The position numbers and the translations under genes were made by a program. A stretch of DNA of 64,000 bases from Tenodera sinensis. Its lineage: Eukaryota > Arthropoda > Insecta > Mantodea > Mantidae. The notes below the pieces were generated by a model. It saw only the letters and a program-made list of their open reading frames with translations, did no database searches and was not told the origin of the DNA. This document shows, piece after piece, positions 23,624 to 32,742 of the stretch. The DNA lies in assembly GCA_030765045.1 (NCBI GenBank), contig CM060972.1, positions 54,574,971 through 54,638,970 on the forward strand. The letters run 5' to 3'. Each line of letters begins with the position of its first letter. Position 1 is the stretch's first letter.

Positions 23624-24936
23624 TAATACCATAGCGGATAGAAGAGAAAGTGTGAGCTCTCCCGCTAGTTCACTGCATGATCCGTGGTCCCGTGGCAACT
23701 GACCGAAACTGCGGCGTGGCGATCGCAGTCGCCTTAAAATGCGGCCGAACTGCCTAGTATGTGATTCGGAAGTACAGACAATTTTATACGTATGCGTTGT
23801 GTGTTGTGAGTAATTAGGTACATAACTTGTGAAATTGCTTCTAAGTTAGTGCATAAATGTGTGTGTTCTTCAAAACGTAAGTTTCAAGCAACATCAATAA
23901 TTGATAAAAAATGCCAACTTGTTTTGTACCCGGGTGTCGTTCAGGATACAGAAACTGCTCAGAAGCTAGACATTTTTTTACTCCTCCTAAAGATAAAAAT
24001 CTGTTTTACAAATGGGAAAAGTCTATTCCTAGGAAATACTCTAAATTATCTGTTAAATCTAGTATTTGTGACAAACATTTTCCAGAGGACTTTTTAGTGA
24101 AAGTTGATTCATTCATTGTGCATGGAAAACTAGTTGAAATCCCTAGAATTAAATGGCGGTTAAAGCCAGGGGCAATTCCCTGTATATTTCCTAATTTACC
24201 CAGGTACTTAACTACAGTGCATAAATCCCGAAAATCTCCACAAAACAGAGACAAAAAATTACTGAAAAAGCAATATTCAACAATCAGTAAATTACCAGAT
24301 GCAAGATCCAGTCAACCAGTTCTTATTTCAAACGCACCGTCCTTCAACAATGAGGAATTCACAGAAAACAGTTCTAATTCCTCCAAGGTCACAAACACAA
24401 GTGTCAATAATGAAATTGCTACACTGAAGAAAAGAATTAGAAACCTCAATAGAAATTTAGTTAGAACTAAAATCCTGCTATCTAAAGAGAGGGCTAAATT
24501 AAAAATAGTAGAAAAGAAATTCGCTACTAATTGTTGCGAACATAAACGCAATTTAAATTATTTAAGTAAAAAACAAAAGCTGGTTCTACATAGATACAAT
24601 GCTTAAAAAATACATAATTTGCATTATGGTTTAATTTTTCAGCGTAAAATCATGTAAGCAGATATGTCCCACTGTTCTTCGTTAATTATAATACCCATTA
24701 TTGTAAAATACCATCCTATATTATGTGTCAAGGAAACACGATGTTTCAAAACAGTATTTCCAATATTCCTGCTTACGATTTTAGGTATTTAAAATGCTAA
24801 TTGATAATATGAAACCCATTTTCACCATGCATTCGTGAACTAAACTGAAGCGACCGCGACACCAGTGCCATCTTGCGAGTGAACCATAGTAACTCCCGAA
24901 GAGCTCACACTATCTCTTCTATCCGCTATGGTATTA
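23624..24936 (+). mobile_element. P-like (THAP) transposon, internally deleted
   Basis: The ends are inverted repeats of about 36 bp: TAATACCATAGCGGATAGAA... on the left (23624-23659) and its reverse complement on the right (24901-24936), with one mismatch. A shorter subterminal inverted repeat, TAGTTCAC, lies at 23666-23673 and in reverse at 24835-24842. The element is 1.3 kb and encodes one open THAP plus coiled-coil protein. The P-type architecture (TIRs, subterminal inverted repeat, THAP gene) fits a P-superfamily member. The catalytic RNase H-like part is absent, so it cannot be autonomous. No clear 8-bp target duplication is visible; about 12 bp on the right side (24937-24948) belongs to neither the TIR nor the family A host. 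Confidence 0.75.
23911..24606 (+). CDS. THAP-domain/coiled-coil protein, 231 aa (P-like transposase N-terminal part)
   Basis: The start is well defined because the methionine sits directly before the THAP zinc ligands. The ligands are Cys4, Cys9, Cys53 and His56 (C-x4-C-x43-C-x2-H), with Trp35, Phe57 and a late A-I-P-C-I-F-P block (88-94) corresponding to the family's AVPTIF-box. A basic linker follows, then a predicted coiled coil at about 166-204 with hydrophobic a/d positions (Ile169, Leu172, Ile176, Leu179, Leu183, Leu190, Leu197, Val200). Full P transposases have this same order, with GTP-binding and RNase H-like catalytic regions after it; both are missing here. DNA binding and dimerisation without catalysis is the layout of the Drosophila KP repressor, so a repressor-like role is plausible but unproven. 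The frame has no stop or frameshift over 231 codons, although the surrounding family A copy is eroded. A domesticated THAP gene is less likely because it lies between TIRs. Confidence 0.8.
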   Translation: MPTCFVPGCRSGYRNCSEARHFFTPPKDKNLFYKWEKSIPRKYSKLSVKSSICDKHFPEDFLVKVDSFIVHGKLVEIPRIKWRLKPGAIPCIFPNLPRYLTTVHKSRKSPQNRDKKLLKKQYSTISKLPDARSSQPVLISNAPSFNNEEFTENSSNSSKVTNTSVNNEIATLKKRIRNLNRNLVRTKILLSKERAKLKIVEKKFATNCCEHKRNLNYLSKKQKLVLHRYNA

Positions 24937-25112
24937 ATATAGCGAGCAGCTTTTAAATACCTGACTATCGCTCAAAGCCTACTGTATTCCCATATTTGCC
25001 TTGCAACTACAAGAAAATTAGCAATATGCAAATGTTTATATCGAGTAACATGAAGAAGATAAAGGAATACGAGTTTGTAAAAATAGTTCGTGCAAGAGTA
25101 GAGAAGGTCACG

Positions 25113-25569
25113 TGGATCTTAGAGTTCTGTGCATTATGGTATAATGCTAATTTAGGTTTAAACCTCTCACAATACCAATCCTTAGTTCGGATCTTGACTA
25201 ACCTCCTCCCTTACCTCATTTTCTTCTAATGATCGTATTTTAATGATTTAATGACTCTGATATGCAGTTACTTAGTGACAATATCGATGTCTTGAGGTGA
25301 TAATGTGTGGAGCTTGAACAAGCTGCTAACGTGTCACTCATTAGACAAAGTGAGTTTGTCGCTAATGCTTCAAACGTTCTAACGGAGTACACAGTATAGG
25401 ATGAAATTCCATCCGACCTGGTTTCCTGTTACACTTAGCTGCTGATACCATGAAACTGAGAAAGGAAAGCAAGGCACTGTTTATCAGTCTACTTCTGTTG
25501 TGGTATCTGAACCCAGACGTGCTTGGTTTAATTCCCGGGGAATGCATCTTTAATAGCAATCATACCCTT
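25113..25569. other. Anonymous spacer
   Basis: Nothing recognised. Confidence 0.4.
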
Positions 25570-25882
25570 TCTGTCAGTGTCTGTCAGTCTGTGGACAGCA
25601 TAACTCAAAAACGAAAACTCGGTTTAAAACCAAAGTTGGTATTTAATAAGGATGCGACACGAATATTTTTAAGAAAATTGCTCCACCCTAAACTACCCTT
25701 TACATGGAAAACATTTCGAACATTTTGATTTTCTTGAAAATGGCTCTAACGATTTTGATTAAAATTCCATATGTTTATGACAAATGAAATGAACATCCTG
25801 AATTTTCTGGCTATAGCCCATGAAGTCCTATTTACTCTGGATGACTTTTGCGTAACTGGTAAACCGTTAGAGATAGACCAAT
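25570..25882 (+). repeat. Family A fragment (middle section)
   Basis: Covers CTGTGGACAGCATAACTC to AACCGTTAGAGATAGACCAA. Both ends are missing. Confidence 0.85.
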
Positions 25883-26849
25883 AATTATCCAGCAGATATT
25901 CTAAAGGTAGACAGACTTGAGAATGACACCTTTCTTTAAATGCAGCTTCCGTAACTTGAAATGTACCAAATTTGTGTGCACATTTCTTCAAAACGACTGC
26001 AACTATTCTAATAGCACTTTTATTGTAATTTTTATGCGTTTATTTTAAAACATAACCTCTTATTATAAGAAGAATAAAAATATAATATTAAGAAAAATAT
26101 TCGTGTAAAACAAAAATTAAAAAGATACTGAAGGTCAGTTTTTTCCCTCTTGAATATAGTCCGAAATCTTGAAATATATTTAGGTTATGAATCATAAATT
26201 GACATTGCCATTCAAGAGAGATGCTAGAATATTGTTGAAGTAAAATTCAACGCAAGAATTAGACACTCCATATTTTTTTAAAACCAAGTTATCAGTTGTA
26301 AAGTAGTTGTCATTTATGCCCATGTAAGTATAATTAATGACTTCAAGTTCATGCAAAATTTAATTTTAATCTGAGCAGTAGAAGTGTAGAAATGTTCAAC
26401 TAAATTATGTTTTGAAATAGTGAAGTTATATCAGCGTCAGATACGGCCCTTTTAAAGTTAATTAAGATAAGGTCAAGGCAAGAAGCTGAAAGAGGACGTC
26501 ACGACAGTGGAGGCGCCCTGGAAGGGAGGTGTGAGGTGAGAGGAGGTAGCGGGCGGCTGATACAGGAGTCACGACATAGCAGAGAGCATGTTCCGTAACA
26601 GTTTCAGTGAGGCGTTATGGCACCTTTGCTCGACATACTCGACCTACCAAGCTCCCGTGCGCTTAGACTCGACGCAATGTCGGGGTGGCAGTCACACGTT
26701 CACCTATGTGACGTTTAAGTACGTCACCAGTGGTCGGATGTAGTTGGTGTCCTGGTGACTGCAATGCAGACAATTTTCCTGCCAGGCACGTTGACTATGT
26801 AAGAGGGGCTAGAGAGAGTCAGTCTGTCATCCGCGAGTTCAACAGGTGG
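25883..26849. other. Anonymous stretch, GC-rich near its end
   Basis: No gene was recognised. From about 26480 the sequence becomes GC-rich with several CpGs. Confidence 0.4.
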
Positions 26850-26852
26850 TTT

Positions 26853-26930
26853 TAACCCTTCGTTAGGCGCGTGTCCTCGTAGAACACCGTTAGTCGTACG
26901 GGGCCTAGTAGGCCCGCGCTATATTCTATA
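26853..26930 (+). mobile_element. Possible piggyBac-like terminus
   Basis: A TTAA is followed directly by CCCTTCGTTAGGCGCG, and a palindromic GGGCCTAGTAGGCCC lies about 40 bp inside. TTAA targets and CCC-starting termini with subterminal palindromes are features of piggyBac-like elements. No matching GGG-TTAA right end was found in the next few kilobases, so this is one end of a broken element at best. Confidence 0.35.
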
Positions 26931-28189
26931 TCATAGAAAGATAATAGCAGTGATAATAAGTGGTAAGAGCCACTCAGAACTAGGGAAACGGTTATTTTAC
27001 GTTTTTAGTAATGTGTTAAATTTGTTTGGGTTAGACATGTACGTAATTCTGATAGTTTAAGAGCTTTATACTGAACTGAAGGCAAATAGTGATTCGTGAC
27101 AAGAAGAAAATAGACTTCTAAATTAATAGTGGAAATCCATAAGTGTTGTTGCATGTAAAGCGGAAAATACAGCCTTGGAGGGAAGTCATGTGCTTCATAG
27201 AAGCTTTACAAACAAAGTCGAATGACTTTTTGTACTTTGATCACCAGATTTTGAAAGAACAAATAGTTTTTGATCCAAATTGTATGCGTAATTCTACAAG
27301 AATGTACGAAGATAACAGTTTGTTACTGGTAAGATGCGTAGAGTAACTTATAACTTATTTATGAAATATGTAGCTTCGGTAGTAATTATGAGACATCACA
27401 CAGGGTTTCGAAATAATTAATCACTTAAAGGACGCAAAGGAATATTCCGAGCTGCTCTTTTAGACCTGAAGTAAGTCGACGACGTTGCGTTGAGGTTGGT
27501 CAAGGAATTGACCTTGTGTACTTAAACAGGTCGGGCGCTTTCGCTTTCGTGTAATGTTTTGGGAGCTAACGCTTGTGATTGGCGTACACTCGCACAGTAA
27601 ACACTGAAGGATAAGGCAAGGTATGTGTTTGTTTTCAACATCCACTGTTACAGTCTTTTTGTGTACTGAGCTAGGGAAAGTGACATCCACACAACCTGCA
27701 GTGTTGCCAGCTTGTTTTCGACAAAACTAAAACACGTAAGACACAACATTCATCTAAATGGGGAGACTGGCAGGAGAGGGATTGCGTCTAGTACACGCAT
27801 TTAAGTTTTCTTCTAAATATATTTGCTTCTCGTTTGGCTTATACACATTTAAATAATTTGGGTGAGGGTTTTGAGCGTGTATAATGGCCTTCTAAAATTA
27901 ATGTTCAGCATGGCAGGCATTTTGGTAATAATGAAAAGGACTTGAAAGTGGAAGAATGTTTCGAAAATGTATTCTTTGTAAAGACTTGAAGTGACGCTGA
28001 GTGGACTGTATGTTTTACAAGCCACGGTGGTATGTTTATGTTTTAAAGTAGAAGTTGTTAAAATAAAGGCAAGTTTTCCTTGCCAGTTCAAGTATAACGA
28101 TTATTTAAAAATATCCAGGGACCCTATTGGTTTTATCCTGGTCCTATTTAGTAAATTATTGCGTCTCAGTGGGTTGTAAGACCTTAGTG
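26931..28189. other. Anonymous stretch
   Basis: No supported gene. A 40-bp segment at 27181-27222 (…TGTGCTTCATAGAAGC…TTACAAACAAA) recurs at about 54088-54137. Confidence 0.4.
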
Positions 28190-29316
28190 AACTATCGTTC
28201 TATACACTCCGATAGACAGGGCAAACTTTGATTGTCCACATACAGAATTACTTTCACGGTTGCTCCTGTCAGCTCTTCAATAAATGTCCTTAAATATGTG
28301 AATTCTGTGCCTACAGCATTCTGTTGCGACAACGTACTCAGGTTCAGTTGTTGGTTTTGCTACTGTACTGTTTTTTTGCTGAGTACCTTTCAAATACCGC
28401 AAATTTCGTTTTACATTTTGAATATCTTGTGGATTTTCCAAGTAGCGATTTTCATAGCTCACTGCATGTGTCAAATCTATTCGTGTCTTGTCTTTTCCAA
28501 AAACAATTGCATCATCCACATGAATGGCTATAATGACGTCTCCTTTCTCACTTTTAATGATAAACTGATCAGCTTGCAGTTGTTTTAGTTCTTCTTTCTT
28601 TAGAAAATCTGTAAATTCCCGTTTTCACCTGCGTGCAGACCGTAAAGAGCCTTTCTTAATTTCCTGGAGCACTGTACCCTTCAGGCAACTCCATATATAT
28701 GAGCGCTGCATGTAAAATGGCTGTTTTTATATCAAATATAAGAATCGTCGTGTCTTTTCCAGCAGCGCTTAATCAAGACTACCCTCTTAGCCTCGTACTA
28801 CAAGGCGACCTTTATATTTTCCATTATCTTTAATCTTGAAAATCCATTTAGCCGTAAGCGGTTCTTTACCCACAACTTCACTTTCGTATTATAGGTATTA
28901 TTTGCTTTCAGTAAATCCTCTTCCTCTTCTATTGCTCTTCGCCATTTTTCCTTATCTGGGCCTTCCATTGTTTCACTTTCATCATCAAAGCTGTAATCTT
29001 TAACGTTTTTAGCTTTCTGGAGACCACTTCTTTGTCTGAGATTCTAACCTCTTTTGTTTTATGTTTTCAAGTTTCTTTCTTCATTTCTTGCTTATGGATG
29101 TTCATCGGGTTGTTGATCTAGTTATTCATTTATTTCTTCTTCATATTCTTCAAAGATTTAGATACTTTCTTGTGTTGCTTTCCACTTTAAGAAAATAATG
29201 AGGGAGTGAACATTATAAATCTGCTCAAAAAGATTTCTCTTTTCTGCATCCCACAATCTAGCCGTTTATAGCATAGCCAGAAAATATTGCTTCTTTGCTT
29301 TTGTTATCCAGTTTTC
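28190..29316 (-). pseudogene. Ty1/copia retrotransposon pol remnant
   Basis: Read from right to left on the minus strand, the domains appear in copia order across several frames. First comes the integrase C-terminal block (A-I-F-S-G-Y, then W-D-A-E-K-R at about 29240), then an acidic hinge. Reverse transcriptase blocks follow: K-W-R-R-A-I-E-E-E and N-N-T (about 28900-28960), A-K-W-I-F-K-I-K (28826-28853), D-I-K-T-A-I-L-H, Y-M-E-L-P-E-G-Y, L-R-K-A-L-Y-G-L (28636-28659) and H-V-D-D (28511-28519; usual form Y-V-D-D). Last are the N-L-R-Y-L-K-G-T tether and RNase H pieces (T-T-E-P-E-Y, then V-D-N-Q-S at about 28220). About 25 residues between the tether and RNase H are deleted. Several stops and frameshifts make it non-functional. 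No LTR was recognised, and a family A copy abuts the integrase end. Confidence 0.85.
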
Positions 29317-29861
29317 ACTTTCTCTACTGGTAAGTAGGGGAAGTATTGTATTCCACCCAAAATTTCGATGTGGAGATTTCACAGGAAATATATATTTTGA
29401 AGCCCCCTGAATCTAAAAAGAAAGTATTTTTATAAAAAGGTCCGTGTGTGTGTGAGTGAGTCAGTTTGTCAGTCTGTGTCTGTCAGTCTGTGGACAGCAT
29501 AACTCAAAAACGAAAATCCGGTTAAAAACCAAAGTTGGTATTTAAGTTTAATGTCTTTCAAGGATGCCACACAAAGATTTTGAAGAAAATAGCCCCACCC
29601 TAAACTATCCTTTACATGGCAAATTTTTCGAAACTTTTGATTTTCTTGAAAATGCCCTTAACAATTTTGATTAAAATGTCATATATTTGAGATATTTTTA
29701 TGACAATGAAATGTATAACTTGAATTTTCTGGCTATAGCCCCTGTGGCCGTATTTACTCTGGACGACTTTCACATAACTGGTAAACCGTTAGAGATAGAC
29801 CAAATCATACTGTACAAAAACTGTAGATCTTGCTAAAATACGCAATTTATTTCTAAATACA
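29317..29861 (+). repeat. Family A repeat, 5' two thirds
   Basis: Starts with ACTTTCTCTACTGGTAAGTA just after GTTTTC, next to the copia remnant, and ends after the AGATCTTGCTAAAATA block. Confidence 0.9.
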
Positions 29862-32154
29862 TGACTGTTTGACAACACAGGAATACAATACAATTGGTTG
29901 AGTACATTATTTTCAAACTCTACCTGTTACAGACATTTTCTCCATTTTAGCAGTTTTTATTTCTTCTGCACAATGTTCCTGTCCTGGAACGTACTGGAGA
30001 AAGTAAAAATTGATACTTTATTTGGAATCAGCACATAAATATTAGCGATAATATAAACATCAAGGTTTGTTTCATAGCGAACAGTAGTGTATGCTGACGG
30101 AAAGATGAAAATCAGATAATCCCGCAATAAAAGACTAAAGAAATAAGGGCACGAATGGTAATGTTCAGCACATTTATTAAGACTTTTTCTCAAGAACATG
30201 CCGGTTCAAATTTACAGAGGAAGAATATGTGATGTGTCTTGCATCTCATTAGACCAGGAAAGTTCTAGACTATTGTGGAAACTTTTCCTACGTGAGGAGT
30301 TGTCTACATACATCTTCTCCATATAAAACAGCCCTCATTGTAGATATTATTTATTTCTCTCTTTGAGGAGAGCACTCCTTTTTGGAAGTTCTGCTCTGCA
30401 AACGTGTATCTGCTGCATGTGGCAAACTATCATCTCAGTAAGTAATACTTTAAAATATGTAACCGCAGCCTCGCTTACATAAGTACCTTAACTGCGGAGA
30501 ATATTCTGTCCCTCTCTTTCTTCCTCTCCCAAGTATTGACCGTGAACCCTTTCTCTCTTATCGCCTATATATAATAAAATACTTCATCATCAAAAGGGTG
30601 GATAACTTAATTTGACCCAAATGTAAATTGACCGGGAAGTTGTCTTCCAATCTTCTCTTCCCTTCTTCATCCTCTGTCATTCTCCTTCCTCCTTTCACCC
30701 CTATTCTCTACACCTCTATCGTCCTCTTGTCTTCTATTTCCCCTTCCTCTCCCACAACGTAACAGTTATGAGAGAAAAAACAACCTTCATTCCTCTAGAA
30801 TGCAATGTTTTCTCCTTTAAGATTTCGACTAAAAACCACGCAGACCACTGCAAAGTTCTGTTGGAGGCATGGAAACAAATTCAGGGAAACAAAAGTGAAA
30901 CAATGAGTAAATATATGTGTTGTCTTGATTCCATTGTGATTGGTGTAATTAACTAGAGCTGGAATATCCTATAGTGATATGATTCACACACTAGGCTGTG
31001 CAGTGAAAAGGGTGGTGCTCAAAAAGCATGATAAATACACGAAAAAGTTATGTTGAATGTCAAAATTAATACCACCATCTATCTAAATTACCTAGGATGA
31101 AACTAAAATCATATTATCAACATGCAGCCATTGAACTTAGAATACAAAATACATTGTTTCAATACACATACCTAAATTACTTTTAAACCTTTTTGTTAGC
31201 TAGAGAGTTTACTGCATTCAATCTAATTAAACTATGAATATTGTGATCAAAAACAAACTATACTACAACTACCACCACCATCAATACTAATACCAGTACT
31301 ACTAAAGCAAATGGCATGGCTAAAAATGGCAATTCAGATATATACTAAATTTCAAATTTAAATGCAACATTCAAACATACCAGCATGCTATTAATATATA
31401 TGATTATTTTCATGTATGCCATTAACTCCACAAAAAAAGAAGTTTTGCATGTAAAAATCGCTATTTTTATTTTACCAAAGATACAAAGAAACTCGTCTGG
31501 AAGTAGTGATTTTAATAGCGCATGTCTGACACCTTTACAGGTGAATAAAAATCTACATCTTAAATTTCGTCAGTAGCCTGTAAGCTGCTTCTGCTATTAC
31601 CTTGCATCTTGTATACGTTATAAAACACTGTTAATTGAAATAACATGGAGAAATTCTAGGCCCATGGATCTTCGGAAGTCATCTACCCGAGTTACTATGG
31701 CAACCTACCGACACGTCATTAATTCTGGAATCTAAGGGTATGTTATGTCAATATTAATTTGAATACAACTTTTGGATTACTGGGAGAAAACATTAACCTG
31801 TTAGAAATACAATTTTATTTGCAATCCAAATAAATATCATGATCATTATGCCAACTAATAATAATTATTACTCTCATTACAGTCGTTGTTTTATTAATCA
31901 TAATATTAGCTTTTTTCGGATATTCAGGAAGTATCACACAACAGCAGTAACGAGAGTAGTATTTGCTCGTAATAATATAAATAATAGCGATGATAACGAC
32001 GATGATTATTTTTCTCTCTACTTATAGCTTTAACTACTTAGTCATATCGCGGCGGATCTGTCAGGAGATACCGTAGATCGGTGTGTGGTGCACAGTCTTC
32101 AAGATCTCATCCTTAAGCATACCACGTTGCTTCATGACGTGTCCACAGTACAAG
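29862..32154. other. Anonymous stretch
   Basis: No gene or TIR was recognised. Pyrimidine-rich around 30500-30760 and ACC/ACT-rich around 31260-31310. Short frames only. Confidence 0.4.
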
Positions 32155-32441
32155 GCAACTGTACGTCTGTCTCTGTGACGGCAGATGGCATTAGGGTGCC
32201 ATCCAGTCTATCAGCTTATACTAACTGTGGATAGATGGCACAGCACTCACTATTACCATCCATTCTTCATTCGCATTATTACTTTAGACTTATGGTGGAA
32301 CGCTGGGTCCTAGAATTTAATATCCAATCCGGTATTTACCTGGGCGCTCGAGGAAAAGCACGAAGTAACTGTAGTCAATTGTGTGGTGTACAGAATTTGA
32401 ACCCGAGACCTCCCGAATCTGAACCACAAGATTATTGAAAT
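32155..32441 (+). repeat. Dispersed repeat family B, second copy
   Basis: Co-linear with 9110-9420 through GGCAACTGTA, AGATGGCACAGCA, GTGGAACGCTGGG and CCAATCCGGTATTTAC, then GAATTTGAACCCGAGACC. On the minus strand the last block resembles a B box. The Jockey-type LINE inserted just beyond its end. Confidence 0.55.
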
Positions 32442-32467
32442 ACATCGAAGTTGCTATACTGTAAATA
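32442..32467 (+). repeat. Left target-site duplication of the LINE
   Basis: The sequence ACATCGAAGTTGCTATAC and what follows match 35911-35936 over 26 bp with a single T/G difference. Confidence 0.9.
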
Positions 32468-32529
32468 CATCGAAGCTGGTTCAAACAGGTATCTCCTATG
32501 CGGGAACTACCGGAGGGCAAAACGCACCA

Positions 32530-32742
32530 GTGCCACCACAGAATGGTCCCCCTCCACTACCCCAACAGGCACCCACGGGTGACCTGAGTGGGATAAAAGA
32601 TATATTAAACATGTTCAGAGACCTAAATTTACCATCACTATTGATGAAGGCGCAGCCTTTCCTGGACAAATTCAAAAGCTGCAGCAACACTTGGGAGAAA
32701 ATAGAGACCATCATATGTCTCCTCTCAGCCCTTTTAGAATAA
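32530..32742 (+). CDS. LINE ORF1 C-terminal end (5'-truncated)
   Basis: The frame is open from the truncation and encodes a proline/glutamine-rich linker. The helical C terminus follows (D-I-L-N-M-F-R-D-L-N-L-P, later F-L-D-K-F-K-S-C, then I-E-T-I-I-C-L-L), ending L-L-E and TAA at 32740-32742. Copy 2 has the same text at 37655-37904. The stop touches the ORF2 start (TAAATG). The gag-like domains and zinc knuckles upstream are missing because of 5' truncation, so the ATG at 32530 is only the first available one and not the true ORF1 start. Confidence 0.75.
   Translation: MPPQNGPPPLPQQAPTGDLSGIKDILNMFRDLNLPSLLMKAQPFLDKFKSCSNTWEKIETIICLLSALLE

Larger units (their letters stand above)
23428..25112 (+). 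repeat. Family A repeat split by a P-like insertion
   Basis: The left half (23428-23623) has the AGACCAAATCTTACTATACA, GTGAACCATTTC and CATGCAAAGAGAA blocks. The right half (about 24949-25112) resumes with AGCTTTTAAATACCTGACTA, CTCAAAGCCTACTGTATTCC and AGAGTAGAGAAGGTCACGTG. The two halves join in register with intact copies, so the element between them inserted after this copy. Confidence 0.85.
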
